Shown piece by piece: positions 16,331-29,318 of a stretch of DNA of 64,000 nucleotides; position 1 is the first letter of the stretch; each line of letters begins with the position of its first letter. The notes beneath the pieces are model-generated. The model ran no database searches and was not told where the DNA came from. It saw only the letters and a program-made list of their open reading frames with translations. The position numbers and the translations under genes are program-made. The DNA comes from Piezodorus guildinii (lineage: Eukaryota > Arthropoda > Insecta > Hemiptera > Pentatomidae). Location of the stretch: NCBI GenBank assembly GCA_023052935.1, contig CM041293.1, positions 170,087,341-170,151,340 of the forward strand, in the 5' to 3' direction.

Positions 16331-19300
16331 TACAAATGTTTCAGGTTTGGATTTTATTATTATGTAAACCAATGTTTGAGTGCACTATGTAATTGTATTT
16401 ATTAATTATCTTAGTTTTTAGGATTATTTATAAATGTTCTATTTAGTGTAGCAACAGTTGAATGAAACAAGATGACAGATTGATTCTCTTCGTTTTTTGA
16501 CGGAATTGCTTCTTTTGAATTATCGGTACCATAAGTAAAATTTTATGATACCGATAATCAAAGAAAGTAGTAAAGTCAACTACTTCAACTCAGCAGTCAA
16601 CATTGTGAAAATGTATACAGAAATGGTTTAGGTTGGCATTTATTAATTATGTAAAACCAATGTTTGAGTGCACTATGTAATTGTATTTATTAATTATCTT
16701 AGTTTTAGATTATTTATAAATGTTCTATTTAGTGTAGCAACAGTTGAATGAAACAAGATGACAGATTGATTTTTTTCGTTGTTTGACGGAATTGCTTCTT
16801 TTGAATTATCGGTACCATAAGTAAAATTTTATGATACCGATAATTCAAAGAAAGTAGTAAAGTCAACTACTTCAAACTCAGCAGTCAACATTGTGAAAAT
16901 GTATACAGAATAGGTTTCAGGTTTGGATTTTATTATTTTGTAAACCAATGTTTGAGTGCACTATGTAATTGTATTTATTAATTATCTTAGTTTTTAGGAT
17001 TATTTATAAATGTTCTATTTAGTGTAACAACAGTTGAATGAAACAAGATGACAGATTGATTCTCTTCGTTTTTTGACGGAATTGCTTCTTTTGAATTATC
17101 GGTACCATAAGTAAAATTTTATGATACCGATAATTCAAAGAAAGTAGTAAAGTCAACTACTTCAACTCAGCAGTCAACATTGTGAAAATGTATACAGAAT
17201 AGGTTTCAGGTTTGGATTTTATTATTATTAAACCAATGTTTGAGTGCACTATGTAATTGTATTTATTAATTATCTTAGTTTTAGTGATTATTTATAAATG
17301 TTCTATTTAGTGTAGCAACAGTTGAATGAACAAGATGACAGATTGATTCTTTCGTTTTTGACGGAATTGCTTCTTTTGAATTATCGGTACCATAAGTAAA
17401 ATTTTATGATACCGATAATTCAAAGAAAGTAGTAAAGTCAACTACTTCAACTCAGCAGTCAACATTGTGAAAATGTATACAGAATAGGTTTCAGGTTGGA
17501 TTTTATTATTATGTAAACCAATGTTTGAGTGCACTATGTAATTGTATTTATTAATTATCTTAGTTTTTAGGATTATTTATAAATGTTCTATTTAGTGTAG
17601 CAACAGTTGAATGAAACAAGATGACAGATTGATTCTCTTCGTTTTTGACGGAATTGCTTCTTTTGAATTATCGGTACCATAAGTAAAATTTTATGATACC
17701 GATAATTCAAAGAAAGTAGTAAAGTCAACTACTTCAACTCAGCAGTCAACATTGTGAAAATGTATACAGAATAGTTTCAGGTTTGGATTTTATTATTATG
17801 TAACCAATGTTTGAGTGCACTATGTAATTGTATTTATTAATTATCTTAGTTTTTAGGATTATTTATAAATGTTCTATTTAGTGTAAGCAACAGTTGAATG
17901 AAACAAGATGACAGATTGATTTTTTCGTTGTTTGACGGAATTGCTTCTTTTGAATTATCGGTACCATAAGTAAAATTTTATGATACCGATAATTCAAAGA
18001 AAGTAGTAAAGTCAACTACTTCAACTCAGCAGTCAACATTGTGAAAATGTATACAGAAAGGTTTCAGGTTTGGATTTTATTATTATGTAAACCAATGTTT
18101 GAGTGCACTATGTAATTGTATTTATTAATTATCTTAGTTTTAGGATTATTTATAAATGTTCTATTTAGTGTAGCAACAGTTGAATGAAACAAGATGACAG
18201 ATTGATTTTTCGTTTTTTGACGGAATTGCTTCTTTTGAATTATCGGTACCATAAGTAAAATTTTATGATACCGATAATTCAAAGAAAGTAGTAAAGTCAA
18301 CTACTTCAACTCAGCAGTCAACATTGTGAAAATGTATACAGAATAGGTTTCAGGTTTGGATTTTATTAATTATGTAAAACCAATGTTTGAGTGCACTATG
18401 TAATTGTATTTATTAATTATCTTAGTTTTTAGGATTATTTATAAATGTTCTATTTAGTGTAACAACAGTTGAATGAAACAAGATGACAGATTGATTCTCT
18501 TCGTTTTTTGACGGAATTGCTTCTTTGAATGAATTATCGGTACCATAAGTAAAATTTTATGATACCGATAATTCAAAGAAAGTAGTAAAGTCAACTACTT
18601 CAACTCAGCAGTCAACATTGTGAAAATGTATACAGAATAGTTTCGAGGTTGGATTTTATTATTATGTAAACCAATGTTTGAGTGCACTATGTAATTGTAT
18701 TTATTAATTATCTTAGTTTTTAGGATTATTTATAAATGTTCTATTTAGTGTAGCAACAGTTGAATGAAACAAGATGGACAGATTGATTCTTTCGTTTTTT
18801 GACGGAATTGCTTCTTTTGAATTATCGGTACCATAAGTAAAATTTTATGATACCGATAATTCAAAGAAAGTAGTAAAGTCAACTACTTCAACTCAGCAGT
18901 CAACATTGTGAAAATGTATACGAATAGGTTTCAGGTTTGGATTTTATTATTATGTAAAACCAATGTTTGAGTGCACTATGTAATTGTATTTATTAATTAT
19001 CTTAGTTTTTAGGATTATTTATAAATGTTCTATTTAGTGTAGCAACAGTTGAATGAAACAAGATGACAGATTGATTCTTCGTTTTTTGACGGAATTGCTT
19101 CTTTTGAATTATCGGTACCATAAGTAAAATTTTATGATACCGATAATTCAAAGAAAGTAGTAAAGTCAACTACTTCAACTCAGCAGTCAACATTGTGAAA
19201 ATGTATACAGAATAGGTTTCAGGTTTGGATTTTATTATTATGTAAACCAATGTTTGAGTGCACTATGTAATTGTATTTATTAATTATCTTAGTTTTTAGG

Positions 19301-22300
19301 ATTATTTATAATGTTCTATTTAGTGTAGCAACAGTTGAATGAAACAAGATGACAGATTGATTCTCTTCGTTTTTGACGGAATTGCTTCTTTTGAATTATC
19401 GGTACCATAAGTAAAATTTTATGATACCGATAATTCAAAGAAAGTAGTAAAGTCAACTACTTCAACTCAGCAGTCAACATTGTGAAAATGTATACAGAAA
19501 TGCTTTCAGGTTGGCATTTTATTATTATGTAAACCAATGTTTGAGTGCACTATGTAATTGTATTTATTAATTATCTTAGTTTTTAGGATTATTTATAAAT
19601 GTTCTATTTAGTGTAACAACAGTTGAATGAAACAAGATGACAGATTGATTCTCTTCGTTTTTTGACGGAATTGCTTCTTTTGAATTATCGGTACCATAAG
19701 TAAATATTTATGATACCGATAATTCAAAGAAAGTAGTAAAGTCAACTACTTCAACTCAGCAGTCAACATTGTGAAAATGTATACAGAATGCTTTCAGGTT
19801 GGCATTTTATTATTATGTAAACCAATGTTTGAGTGCACTATGTAATTGTATTTATTAATTATCTTAGTTTTTAGGATTATTTATAAATGTTCTATTTAGT
19901 GTAGCAACAGTTGAATGAAACAAGATGACAGATTGATTCTCTTTCGTTTTTTGACGGAATTGCTTCTTTTGAATTATCGGTACCATAAGTAAAATTTTAT
20001 GATACCGATAATTCAAAGAAAGTAGTAAAGTCAACTACTTCAACTCAGCAGTCAACATTGTGAAAATGTATACAGAATAGGTTTCAGGTTTGGATTTTAT
20101 TATTATGTAAACCAATGTTTGAGTGCACTATGTAATTGTATTTATTAATTATCTTAGTTTTTAGGATTATTTATAAATGTTCTATTTAGTGTAGCAACAG
20201 TTGAATGAAACAAGATGACAGATTGATTCTCTTCGTTTTTTGACGGAATTGCTTCTTTTGAATTATCGGTACCATAAGTAAAATTTTATGATACCGATAA
20301 TTCAAAGAAAGTAGTAAAGTCAACTACTTCAACTCAGCAGTCAACATTTGGAAAATGTATACGAAATGCTTTAGGTTGGCATTTTATTATTATGTAAACC
20401 AATGTTTGAGTGCACTATGTAATTGTATTTATTAATTACTTAGTTTTTAGGATTATTTATAAATGTTCTATTTAGTGTAGCAACAGTTGAATGAAACAAG
20501 ATGACAGATTGATTCTCTTCGTTTTTTTGACGGAATTGCTTCTTTTGAATTATCGGTACCATAAGTAAAATTTTATGATACCGATAATTCAAAGAAAGTA
20601 GTAAAGTCAACTACTTCAACTCAGCAGTCAACATTGGAAAATGTATACGGAAATGCTTTGAGGTTGGCATTTTATTATTATGTAAACCAATGTTTGAGTG
20701 CACTATGTAATTGTATTTATTAATTATCTTAGTTTTAGGATTATTTATAAATGTTCTATTTAGTGTAAACAACAGTTGAATGAAACAAGATGACAGATTG
20801 ATTCTTTCGTTGTTTGACGGAATTGCTTCTTTTGAATTATCGGTACCATAAGTAAAATTTTATGATACCGATAATTCAAAGAAAGTAGTAAAGTCAACTA
20901 CTTCAACTCAGCAGTCAACATTGTGAAAATGTATACAGAATAGGTTTCAGGTTTGGATTTTATTATTATGTAAACCAATGTTTGAGTGCACTATGTAATT
21001 TGTATTTATTAATTATCTTAGTTTTTAGGATTATTTATAAATGTTCTATTTAGTGTACAACAGTTGAATGAAACAAGATGACAGATTGATTCTCTTCGTT
21101 TTTTGACGGAATTGCTTCTTTTGAATTATCGGTACCATAAGTAAAATTTTATGATACCGATAATTCAAAGAAAGTAGTAAAGTCAACTACTTCAACTCAG
21201 CAGTCAACATTGTGAAAATGTATACAGAATAGGTTTCAGGTTTGGATTTTATTATTTGTAAACCCAAAGTTTGAGTGCACTATGTAATTGTATTTATTAA
21301 TTATCTTAGTTTTTAGGATTATTTATAAATGTTCTATTTAGTGTAGCAACAGTTGAATGAAACAAGATGACAGATTGATTCTCTTCGTTTGTTTGACGGA
21401 ATTGCTTCTTTTGAATTATCGGTACCATAAGTAAAATTTTATGATACCGATAATTCAAAGAAAGTAGTAAAGTCAACTACTTCAACTCAGCAGTCAACAT
21501 TGTGAAAATGTATACAGAAAGGTTTCAGGTTTGGATTTTATTATTATGTAAACCAATGTTTGAGTGCACTATGTAATTGTATTTATTAATTATCTTAGTT
21601 TTTAGGATTATTTATAAATGTTCTATTTAGTGTAAGCAACAGTTGAATGAAACAAGATGACAGATTGATTCTCTTCGTTTGTTTGACGGAATTGCTTCTT
21701 TTGAATTATCGGTACCATAAGTAAAATTTTATGATACCGATAATTCAAAGAAAGTAGTAAAGTCAACTACTTCAACTCAGCAGTCAACATTGTGAAAATG
21801 TATACAGAATAGGTTTCAGGTTTGGATTTTATTATTATGTAAACCAATGTTTGAGTGCACTATGTAATTGTATTTATTAATTATCTTAGTTTTTAGGATT
21901 ATTTATAAATGTTCTATTTAGTGTAACAACAGTTGAATGAAACAAGATGACAGATTGATTCTCTTTCGTTTTTGACGGAATTGCTTCTTTTGAATTATCG
22001 GTACCATAAGTAAAATTTTATGATACCGATAATTCAAAGAAAGTAGTAAAGTCAACTACTTCAACTCAGCAGTCAACATTGTGAAAATGTATACAGAATA
22101 GGTTTCAGGTTTGGATTTTATTATTATGTAAACCAATGTTTGAGTGCACTATGTAATTGTATTTATTAATTATCTTAGTATTTAGGATTATTTATAAATG
22201 TTCTATTTAGTGTAGCAACAGTTGAATGAAACAAGATGACAGATTGATTTTCTCTTCGTTGTTTGACGGAATTGCTTCTTTTGAATTATCGGTACCATAA

Positions 22301-24839
22301 GTAAAATTTTATGATACCGATAATTCAAAGAAAGTAGTAAAGTCAACTACTTCAACTCAGCAGTCAACATTGTGAAAATGTATACAGAATAGGTTTCAGG
22401 TTTGGATTTTATAATTATTTAAAACAATGTTTGAGTGCACTATGTAATTGTGTTTATTAATTACCTTAGTTTTTAGGATTATTTATAAATGTTCTATTTA
22501 GTGTAGCAACAGTTGAATGAAACAAGATGACAGATTGATTCTCTTCGTTTTTTGACGGAATTGCTTCTTTTGAATTATCGGTACCATAAGTAAAATTTTA
22601 TGATACCGATAATTCAAAGAAAGTAGTAAAGTCAACTACTTCAACTCAGCAGTCAACATTGTGAAAATGTATACGGAAATGCTTTGAGGTTGGCGTTTTA
22701 TTATTATGTAAACCAATGTTTGAGTGCACTATGTAATTGTATTTATTAATTATCTTAGTTTTTAGGATTATTTATAAATGTTCTATTTAAAGTAGCAACA
22801 GTTGAATGAAACAAGATGACAGATTGAGTCTTTCCGTTTTTTGACGGAATTGCTTCTTTTGAATTATCGGTACCATAAGTAAAATTTTATGATACCGATA
22901 ATTCAAAGAAAGTAGTAAAGTCAACTACTTCAACTCAGCAGTCAACATTGTGAAAATGTATACAGAATAGGTTTCAGGTTTGGATTTTATAATTATTTAA
23001 AACAATGTTTGAGTGCACTATGTAATTATGTTTATTAATTACCTTAGTTTTTAGGATTATTTATAAATGTTCTATTTAGTGTAGCAACAGTTGAATGAAA
23101 TAAGATGACAGATTGATTCTCATCGTTTTTTGACGGAATTGCTTCTTTTGAATTATCGGTACCATAAGTAAAATTTTATGATACCGATAATTCAAAGAAA
23201 GTAGCAAAGTCAACTACTTCAACTCAGCAGTCAACATTGTGAAAATGTATACAGAATAGGTTTCAGGTTTGGATTTTATAATTATTTAAAACAATGTTTG
23301 AGTGCACTATGTAATTGTGTTTATTAATTACCTTAGTTTTTAGGATTATTTATAAATGTTCTATTTAGTGTAGCAACAGTTGAATGAAACAAGATGACAG
23401 ATTGATTCTCATCGTTTTTTGACGGAATTGCTTCTTTTGAATTATCGGTACCATAAGTATCATTTTATGATACCTATAATTCAAAGAAAGTAGTAAAGTC
23501 AACTACTTCAACTCAGCAGTCAACATTGTGAAAATGTATACAGAATAGGTTTCAGGTTTGGATTTTATAATTATTTAAAACAATGTTTGAGTGCACTATG
23601 TAATTGTGTTTATTAATTACCTTAGTTTTTAGGATTATTTATAAATGTTCTATTTAGTGTAGCAACAGTTGAATGAAACAAGATGACAGATTGATTCTCA
23701 TCGTTTTTTGACGGAATTGCTTCTTTTGAATTATCGGTACCATAAGTAAAATTTTATGATACCGATAATTCAAAGAAAGTAGCAAAGTCAACTACTTCAA
23801 CTCAGCAGTCAACATTGTGAAAATGTATACAGAATAGGTTTTCAGGTTTGGATTTTATAATTATTTAAAACAATGTTTGAGTGCACTATGTAATTGTGTT
23901 TATTAATTACCTTAGTTTTTAGGATTATTTATAAATGTTCTATTTAGTGTAGCAACAGTTGAATGAAACAAGATGACAGATTGATTCTCATCGTTTTTTG
24001 ACGGAATTGCTTCTTTTGAATTATCGGTACCATAAGTAATATTTTATGATACCGATAATTCAAAGAAAGTAGTAAAGTCAACTACTTCAACTCAGCAGTC
24101 AACATTGTGAAAATGTATACAGAATAGGTTTCAGGTTTGGATTTTATAATTATTTAAAACAATGTTTGAGTGCACTATGTAATTGTGTTTATTAATTACC
24201 TTAGTTTTTAGGATTATTTATAAATGTTCTATTTAGTGTAGCAACAGTTGAATGAAACAAGATGACAGATTGATTCTCATCGTTTTTTGACGGAATTGCT
24301 TCTTTTGAATTATCGGTACCATAAGTAATATTTTATGATACCGATAATTCAAAGAAAGTAGTAAAGTCAACTACTTCAACTCAGCAGTCAACATTGTGAA
24401 AATGTATACAGAATAGGTTTCAGGTTTGGATTTTATAATTATTTAAAACAATGTTTGAGTGCACTATGTAATTGTGTTTATTAATTACCTTAAATTTTAG
24501 GATTATTTATAAATGTTCTATTTAGTGTAGCAACAGTTGAATGAAACAAGATGACAGATTGAGTCTTTCCGTTTTTTGACGGAATTGCTTCTTTTGAATT
24601 ATCGGTACCATAAGTAAAATTTTATGATACCGATAATTCAAATAAAGTAGTAAAGTCAACTACTTCAACTCAGCAGTCAACATTGTGAAAATGTATACAG
24701 AATAGGTTTCAGGTTTGGATTTTATAATTATGTAAAACAATGTTTGAGTGCACTATGTAATTGTGTTTATTAATTTACATAGTTTTTAGGATTATTTATA
24801 AATGTTATATTTAGGTTAAAAACAGTAGTTAAAGAAAGT

Positions 24840-25976
24840 TTGCACGAATATAGTAATGATAATGGGACCCGACTAATAAACTTTGCCATTTCGAAAAACA
24901 TAGTAATCAAAAGTACTACATTTAAACTTAAGGATATTCAAAAGTATACGTGGACATCGCCGGATGGACAAACACGGAATCAAATCCATCATGTTTTAAT
25001 ACAAAACAGATGGCAAAGTAGCATAGTTAACGTGAGATCGTATCAGATTGCAGAATGCGATTCTGATTATGAATTAGTAATCGCGAAACTTCGACAAAAA
25101 CTAAATACAAAAAAGAGAACACCGAACTATATTCGTCCCGAGAATTTTGATTTAGTTAAATTGAACAACCTCGAAATTAGAAAACAGTTCACGATAGAAG
25201 TAAAAAATCGGTTCGAAGCTTTGGAATCTTCAGACGAGGAACACGAAGATGTAAACAAATTATGGGAAGGGATCAGGGATAATATTAAAGAGGTCGGTAA
25301 TTTATGTCTTGGAAAAATCGAAAATAAAAAGAACAAACCTTGGTTCGACAGGGATTGTCAAAATATGTGCGAAAAAAGAAAAACCGCTAAACTGAATTCC
25401 TTAAATAATCCAAGCGATAATAATGCGGCTTATTTTCGGTTAGTAAAGAATGAAACTTCAAAACTCCTAAAAAATAAGAAAAGAGAGTATCTTAAAGGCA
25501 AAATAATAGAAATAGAAAAACACAGAAACGAAAATAACGTAAGAGAGATGTACAAAGGTATCAACAAATCGCGTAAAATATTTGAACCTATATTGAATGC
25601 GGTTAAAGATGCAAATAACAATATAATTGCCGATCCTTCTGAGATATTAAATAAATTTAAACAACACTTTGACGGCATCTTAAATACGGAAAATAATAAT
25701 CAATCACCTCTCTCTGAATATCAGAGCGCTGAACCATGGATAGACGGACCGAGTAAAGAGGAAGTCGAAATGGCGATAGGAAAATTAAAACGTTATAAGG
25801 CTGCAGGAAATGATAATATCACGAGTGAAATAATCAAGGCGTGTGGAGAAGCGGGCGTTTGCAAAATACATTTTTTAGTTAAAAAGATCTGGGAAACTGA
25901 AAAAATGCCCGAAGAATGGAAAGAATCAATACTTATTCCGATTCACAAAAAAGGACCGAACAACAACAGTAAGTAA
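24840..25976 (+). pseudogene. LINE endonuclease C-terminus, linker and RT N-terminus
   Basis: The 378-codon open frame is a fragment; its first ATG-like position is not a real start, and coding similarity begins upstream at about 24829. Residues 1-90 are the end of an EEP endonuclease. The usual IDH motif reads I49-H50-H51 and the terminal SDH motif reads S75-D76-Y77, so the catalytic Asp and His are lost and the nuclease should be dead. Residues 100-280 are a charged linker. Residues 300-378 begin the RT domain (AAGNDNITSEIIK, EEWKESILIPIHKKG). A frameshift at about 25965-25980 ends the frame just before the NNYRGISLLP motif, which continues in another frame. Confidence 0.85.
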
Positions 25977-27252
25977 CAACTATCGTGGGATCTCTCTTCT
26001 CCCAGTATGCTATAAAAATATTCTCGTCAATTCTAACTAGTCGAATCACGGAATACGCTGAGGAAATTATCGGAGATTACCAATGTGGTTTTAGGCGGAA
26101 TCGCTCGACTATTGACCAAATATTTTCCTTACGTAAAATATTAGAAAAAAATTGAAATACAACGGTGTAGTCCATCAACTTTATATCGATTTTAAAAAGG
26201 CTTATGATTCAATAGACCGTCAGAAGCTATATAATATCATGATTGAACAGGGAATACCTAGAAAGGTAGTAAACCTAGTAGAGATGTGTTTGTCGGAAAC
26301 ATTCCATAAAGTTAAAATCGGTCATAATTACTCCGAGAGATTTGAGGTGCGATCGGGTTTGAAACAGGGTGACTCCCTTTCACCTGTGTTATTTAATATA
26401 GCTCTAGAATATGTCATAGAAAAGGTGATGTGTACCTTTTCTTAAATATGGGCTGAAAGGCTTAAATATGGGTGACAAGATTCCGGTTTTGGGGTATGCC
26501 GATGATGTGGTACTGCTAGGTGAAGACGCGGAAACCATACAACTAAATACAAGTGTGTTAATAAAAACCGGTAAAGAAATAGGACTCGAATTAAATAACG
26601 ATAAGACGAAGTATATGATTAGTAGCAGAAACGGTGTCGATCTTGGTGATATTGATGTATCAGGTCATACTTTTGAACACGTAGAGAAATTCAAGTATTT
26701 AGGTTCAATTATAACTTAAAAAAAATGAAACCCAGGAAGAAATAAAGTCCCGGTTAAAGGTGGGAAATGAGTGTTATTATTCAGTTGCTAAGTTACTTAG
26801 TTCGTGGCTTCTATCTAAAAACTTAAAGATTAGAATTTATAAAACTATTATTCTTCCAACGATTCTTTACGGATGTGAAACGTGGCCGCATACTTTGAAG
26901 GATGAACAACGGCTTAAGGTTTTCGAAAATAAGATATTGCGTAAAATATTTGGTCCAAAGAGAGATGAGGCCACTGGGGAGTTTAGAAGGTTTCCCAACG
27001 CGGAATTGCGGAACTTGCATCATGCGGAGAATCAAATGGGCGAGTAAAGTTGTTGGGCTCGATGACGAGCGGACTCCGAGAAAGTTGGTGTTTGCTGATC
27101 CGACTGGTAGGCGTCCGAAAGGTAGGCCGAAGCGGAGATGGGAGGATTGCGTTAAGGCTGATCTCGGGGGCTTGGGCTTGAATGGTGAACATTGGACGAG
27201 TCTGTGTAGGCGGAATTTGGTGGTATCGGCATCGAACCTTCGGGTTCGCTAA
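25977..27252 (+). pseudogene. LINE reverse transcriptase core and C-terminus, frameshifted
   Basis: Coding is split over several frames. At 25977-26151 are NNYRGISLLP and GDYQCGFRRNRST. At 26152-26445 is the palm segment with DFKKAYDSID (motif A) and GLKQGDSLSPVLFN (motif B). At 26468-26719 is GYADDVVLLGED, the motif C catalytic aspartates. At 26760-27047 and 26902-27252 is the thumb and C-terminal region (YGCETW, RVFENKILRKIFG, RPKRRWED). Near 26445-26470 the phrase CTTAAATATGGG is duplicated and disrupts the frame before YADD. The chemistry of the family is RNA-templated DNA synthesis at a nicked target; this copy cannot make it. Confidence 0.87.
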
Positions 27253-27270
27253 GCATATTATTATTATATG

Positions 27271-27798
27271 TGTAAAAGTGAATTATTCACCCTTGTTTTA
27301 GCAATGCCATAACCTCAACATCATAATCTTTTCTTGAAAAATAATATCTGTTTCACGGAAGAGTACCACCAAACAAGGTACAGTGTCGCCAAGTTCTTTC
27401 CACTTTATTTACTTACTGGATGGGTTAATCGTTGATAAACCCTCCATCTCTTAGTAAGCCAACAAATTTAGAATCAGACAGGAATCAGGCATTTCAAAAT
27501 TCCAGAAACCACCAGCTATCATATAAAATAAATATAGACCAAAGAAAAAAGGACTAAGAATTTCAAAGGGGCGATGTAGTGTTTGTGGAAGCAGGCAGTA
27601 GTTAAAATCAGTAAAAAAATAGATTCCATACGCAAAGGACCAATTAAGATTATTCGCAGGGTGTCCTCAATATGCTTTGTGATAATTAAATGAATTGAAA
27701 AAAGATATTTTTAGACAAATAAGGTATCAAATAAAAACACTTAAATAAATAAATACTCAAATACCGATTTTTACTTTCACATACCTAAATATGAAATA
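27271..27798. other. AT-rich spacer
   Basis: No ORF or RNA gene is recognised. The last about 30 bp (from 27770) are the start of repeat A copy 2, which continues at 29401. Confidence 0.5.
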
Positions 27799-27910
27799 TA
27801 TATAAGATAAGTGGATGTAATTAGTTGACCATTGAGAATTACTGGAAGGAATTAGTCCGGGTGGCGGTCATTAAATGAAACAACTAAATAGTTTCAACTA
27901 TTTTATTGTT

Positions 27911-27950
27911 TGCCAACGTTTCGACCCCCTTTGTGGGTCATCATCAGGGC
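27911..27950 (-). ncRNA. hammerhead ribozyme-like motif, left arm
   Basis: On the minus strand: GCC (helix I), CTGATGA (core), GACCC-loop-GGGTC (helix II), GAAA (core), ACGT (minimal helix III), cleavage-site triplet GTT, then GGC closing helix I. All invariant core positions of a type I hammerhead are present. ACGT is self-complementary with no loop, so helix III would need a dimer, as is known for minimal hammerheads of Penelope-like elements. Activity is inferred. Confidence 0.65.
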
Positions 27951-29278
27951 TAAAAAGATACAAAAGAATATAATTTCAATGACATTACATACAATATTAT
28001 ATAACCTATTTAGCTAGAGAACGTCGGTATTGAAAAAATAACAGAAGAACTGTATATGTAAAAAAAAAAAAAAAACTTAATTAAAATACAATGACCATAT
28101 TACAATAATGAAAGTGTTATACAGAAAAAATAAAAATGTTCACTAAACAAAATCTACACAGGTATCAATAATTTACATGAAATATGAAATATAAAAATAT
28201 GAAGTAGAGTGGAGATACGTACCGCATGGTGGGAGAATGGAAACTAGGTACTGTTTGGTAGATGGGGGGTAGGTAGGATGGAAAATACGTAGGAAAAGGT
28301 AGAATGGAAAATACGTACTGATTTATGGACAGGGTCTGACAACAATGACTAAAATTCTTAATACTACCATACAAAGAATCAATGAAATTTAACTTATGAT
28401 TATAATAATGATACAGGATAAAAAATTATAATTTAATTCTTGAAATATCACCTATATAATAGTAAAAACAGTGATGGAAGATGTATATGGAGAAAAACTG
28501 ACTGTACCTCCCAACTTAATTATCCCTAATTCTGTTTAAGGTATCCAAAGATAACAGGGTAGAAAAAAATAATAATGGAACATTGTAAAATACATTAATT
28601 GACAAATCTTACAGGTTGATAAAAAAGGTAATAAACATAAATACAAGTTGGAATAAATTGAATAGCGAAGACATTTAGAAAATTTTAAATACATAAACAA
28701 AACAAAATAAATACATATATAGAATTTATATGGATACCTAAAATAGATTTTAAAAATATAAATAAAAACCAACAAACAATAATAATGAAAAACAAAACAA
28801 TATATATGGTGGGATAGACAGAGAAAATATGCTACTTAATAGAGTTTAATATGTGGCTATATGTGGAGGAAATGCGTTGTTTATCGGTTTTGTGGTTAAC
28901 AGGATTGGATTGGAGGTGGATGTGGACCTACCTTTTCCTACGTATTTTCCATCCTACCTACCCCCCATCTACCAAACAGTACCTAGTTTCCATTCTCCCA
29001 CCATGCGGTACGTATCTCCACTCTACTTCATATTTTTAAATTTCATATTTCATGTAAATTATTGATACCTGTGTAGATTTTGTTTAGTGAACATTTTTAT
29101 TTTTTCTGTATAAAACTTTCATTATTGTAATATGGTCATTGTATTTTAATTAAGTTTTTTTTTTTTTTTACATATACAGTTCTTCTGTTATTTTTTCAAT
29201 ACCGACGTTCTCTAGCTAAATAGGTTATATAATATTGTATGTAATGTCATTGAAATTATATTTTTTTGTATCTTTTTA

Positions 29279-29318
29279 GCCCTGATGATGACCCACAAAG
29301 GGGGTCGAAACGTTGGCA
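29279..29318 (+). ncRNA. hammerhead ribozyme-like motif, right arm
   Basis: Same architecture as the left-arm motif: GCC, CTGATGA at 29282-29288, GACCC/GGGTC helix II, GAAA, ACGT, GTT, GGC. Helix I can extend through A/T pairs (TTTTT against AAACAA) with internal mismatches. It reads outward, towards the end of the element. Confidence 0.65.

Larger units (their letters stand above)
24816..27270 (+). mobile_element. 5'-truncated EEP/RT LINE at the satellite edge
   Basis: This is a decayed non-LTR retrotransposon of the type often annotated as craniofacial-development-protein-2-like. It is RTE-like or related; the clade is not resolved. It carries, in order, the C-terminal half of an apurinic-type endonuclease, a linker, the reverse transcriptase with an intact YADD, and a C-terminal region with a GRPKRRW-type basic stretch. 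The 3' end is CTTCGGGTTCGCTAAGC followed by (ATT)n, and the same end is seen at 42384. The satellite stops where the element starts, and no satellite follows it. No target-site duplication was found. Confidence 0.88.

Noticed and set aside
28851..29065. 62- and 70-aa ORFs in the foldback arm
   Set aside because: They lie in the inverted repeat, and the mirror ORF at 28165-28374 is the same sequence. No protein features are seen.
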